A stretch of 5,128 nt of DNA. Source: Dehalococcoidales bacterium (lineage in GTDB: Bacteria > Chloroflexota > Dehalococcoidia > Dehalococcoidales > RBG-16-60-22). Positions 5,098-5,128 of this stretch are shown here, piece by piece (positions within the stretch are counted from its first letter, which is position 1; the number at the start of each line of letters is the position of its first letter). Position numbers and translations under genes: made by a program. The notes below the pieces were generated by a model. The model saw nothing but the letters and a program-made list of their open reading frames with translations. It was not told the DNA's origin and did no database searches. The stretch spans positions 1-5,128 of the forward strand of contig DAOVRI010000136.1 in NCBI GenBank assembly GCA_030628245.1, in the 5' to 3' direction.

Positions 5098-5128
5098 GTC
5101 TACCTCCTTTTCTTTGTTACGATTAAAA

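Noticed and set aside
1..5128. CRISPR array, tRNA, rRNA, insertion sequence or attachment site
   Set aside because: No spaced direct repeats, cloverleaf, transposase-like frame or terminal inverted repeats were seen.

Overview
The window looks like a piece of an anaerobic bacterial chromosome carrying a small cobalamin-dependent methyl-transfer locus. Five complete genes are clear. A LysR-family regulator (210-1148, minus) is transcribed divergently from a plus-strand cluster. The cluster encodes a MtaC/MtbC-type corrinoid protein (1491-2123), a UroD-superfamily (MtaA/MtbA/CmuA-like) methyltransferase of 449 aa (2160-3509), and a stand-alone protein resembling the reactivation domain of B12-dependent methionine synthase (3621-4313). 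A convergent short-chain dehydrogenase/reductase (4330-5097, minus) closes the window. This gene set is typical of acetogens, sulfate reducers, anaerobic Firmicutes and sediment Dehalococcoidia (Chloroflexota). No marker gene fixes the taxon; my weak preference for a Chloroflexota- or Firmicutes-like anaerobe is inference only.

Layout. Positions 1-209 hold the last codons of an upstream plus-strand gene, a short non-coding stretch, and a perfect Shine-Dalgarno plus ATG (156). That start opens a reading frame that runs at once into the antisense of the LysR gene, so it looks like a truncated gene start at a rearrangement scar. Positions 1149-1490 form a 342-bp divergent control region. It holds two face-to-face sigma70-like promoters whose -10 boxes overlap inside a near-palindrome, a second inverted repeat (1170-1184) that could be a LysR-type operator, and a long plus-strand leader. 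The leader ends in a 22-codon small ORF whose stop codon is embedded in the Shine-Dalgarno of the corrinoid gene. Between the methyltransferase and the activation-domain gene lies a strong 11-bp-stem hairpin (3551-3591) with no T tract.

How the genes fit together (inference). The methyltransferase would move a methyl group to or from the cobalt of the corrinoid protein. The activation-domain protein would help return oxidised Co(II) corrinoid to Co(I), or serve as an accessory to the next methyl transfer. The LysR regulator probably responds to the methyl donor or its product. The SDR may act on the demethylated product or be unrelated. The methyl donor cannot be read from the sequence. No RamA-type activator, no MtrH-type methyltetrahydrofolate transferase and no recognisable cobalamin riboswitch is visible here.
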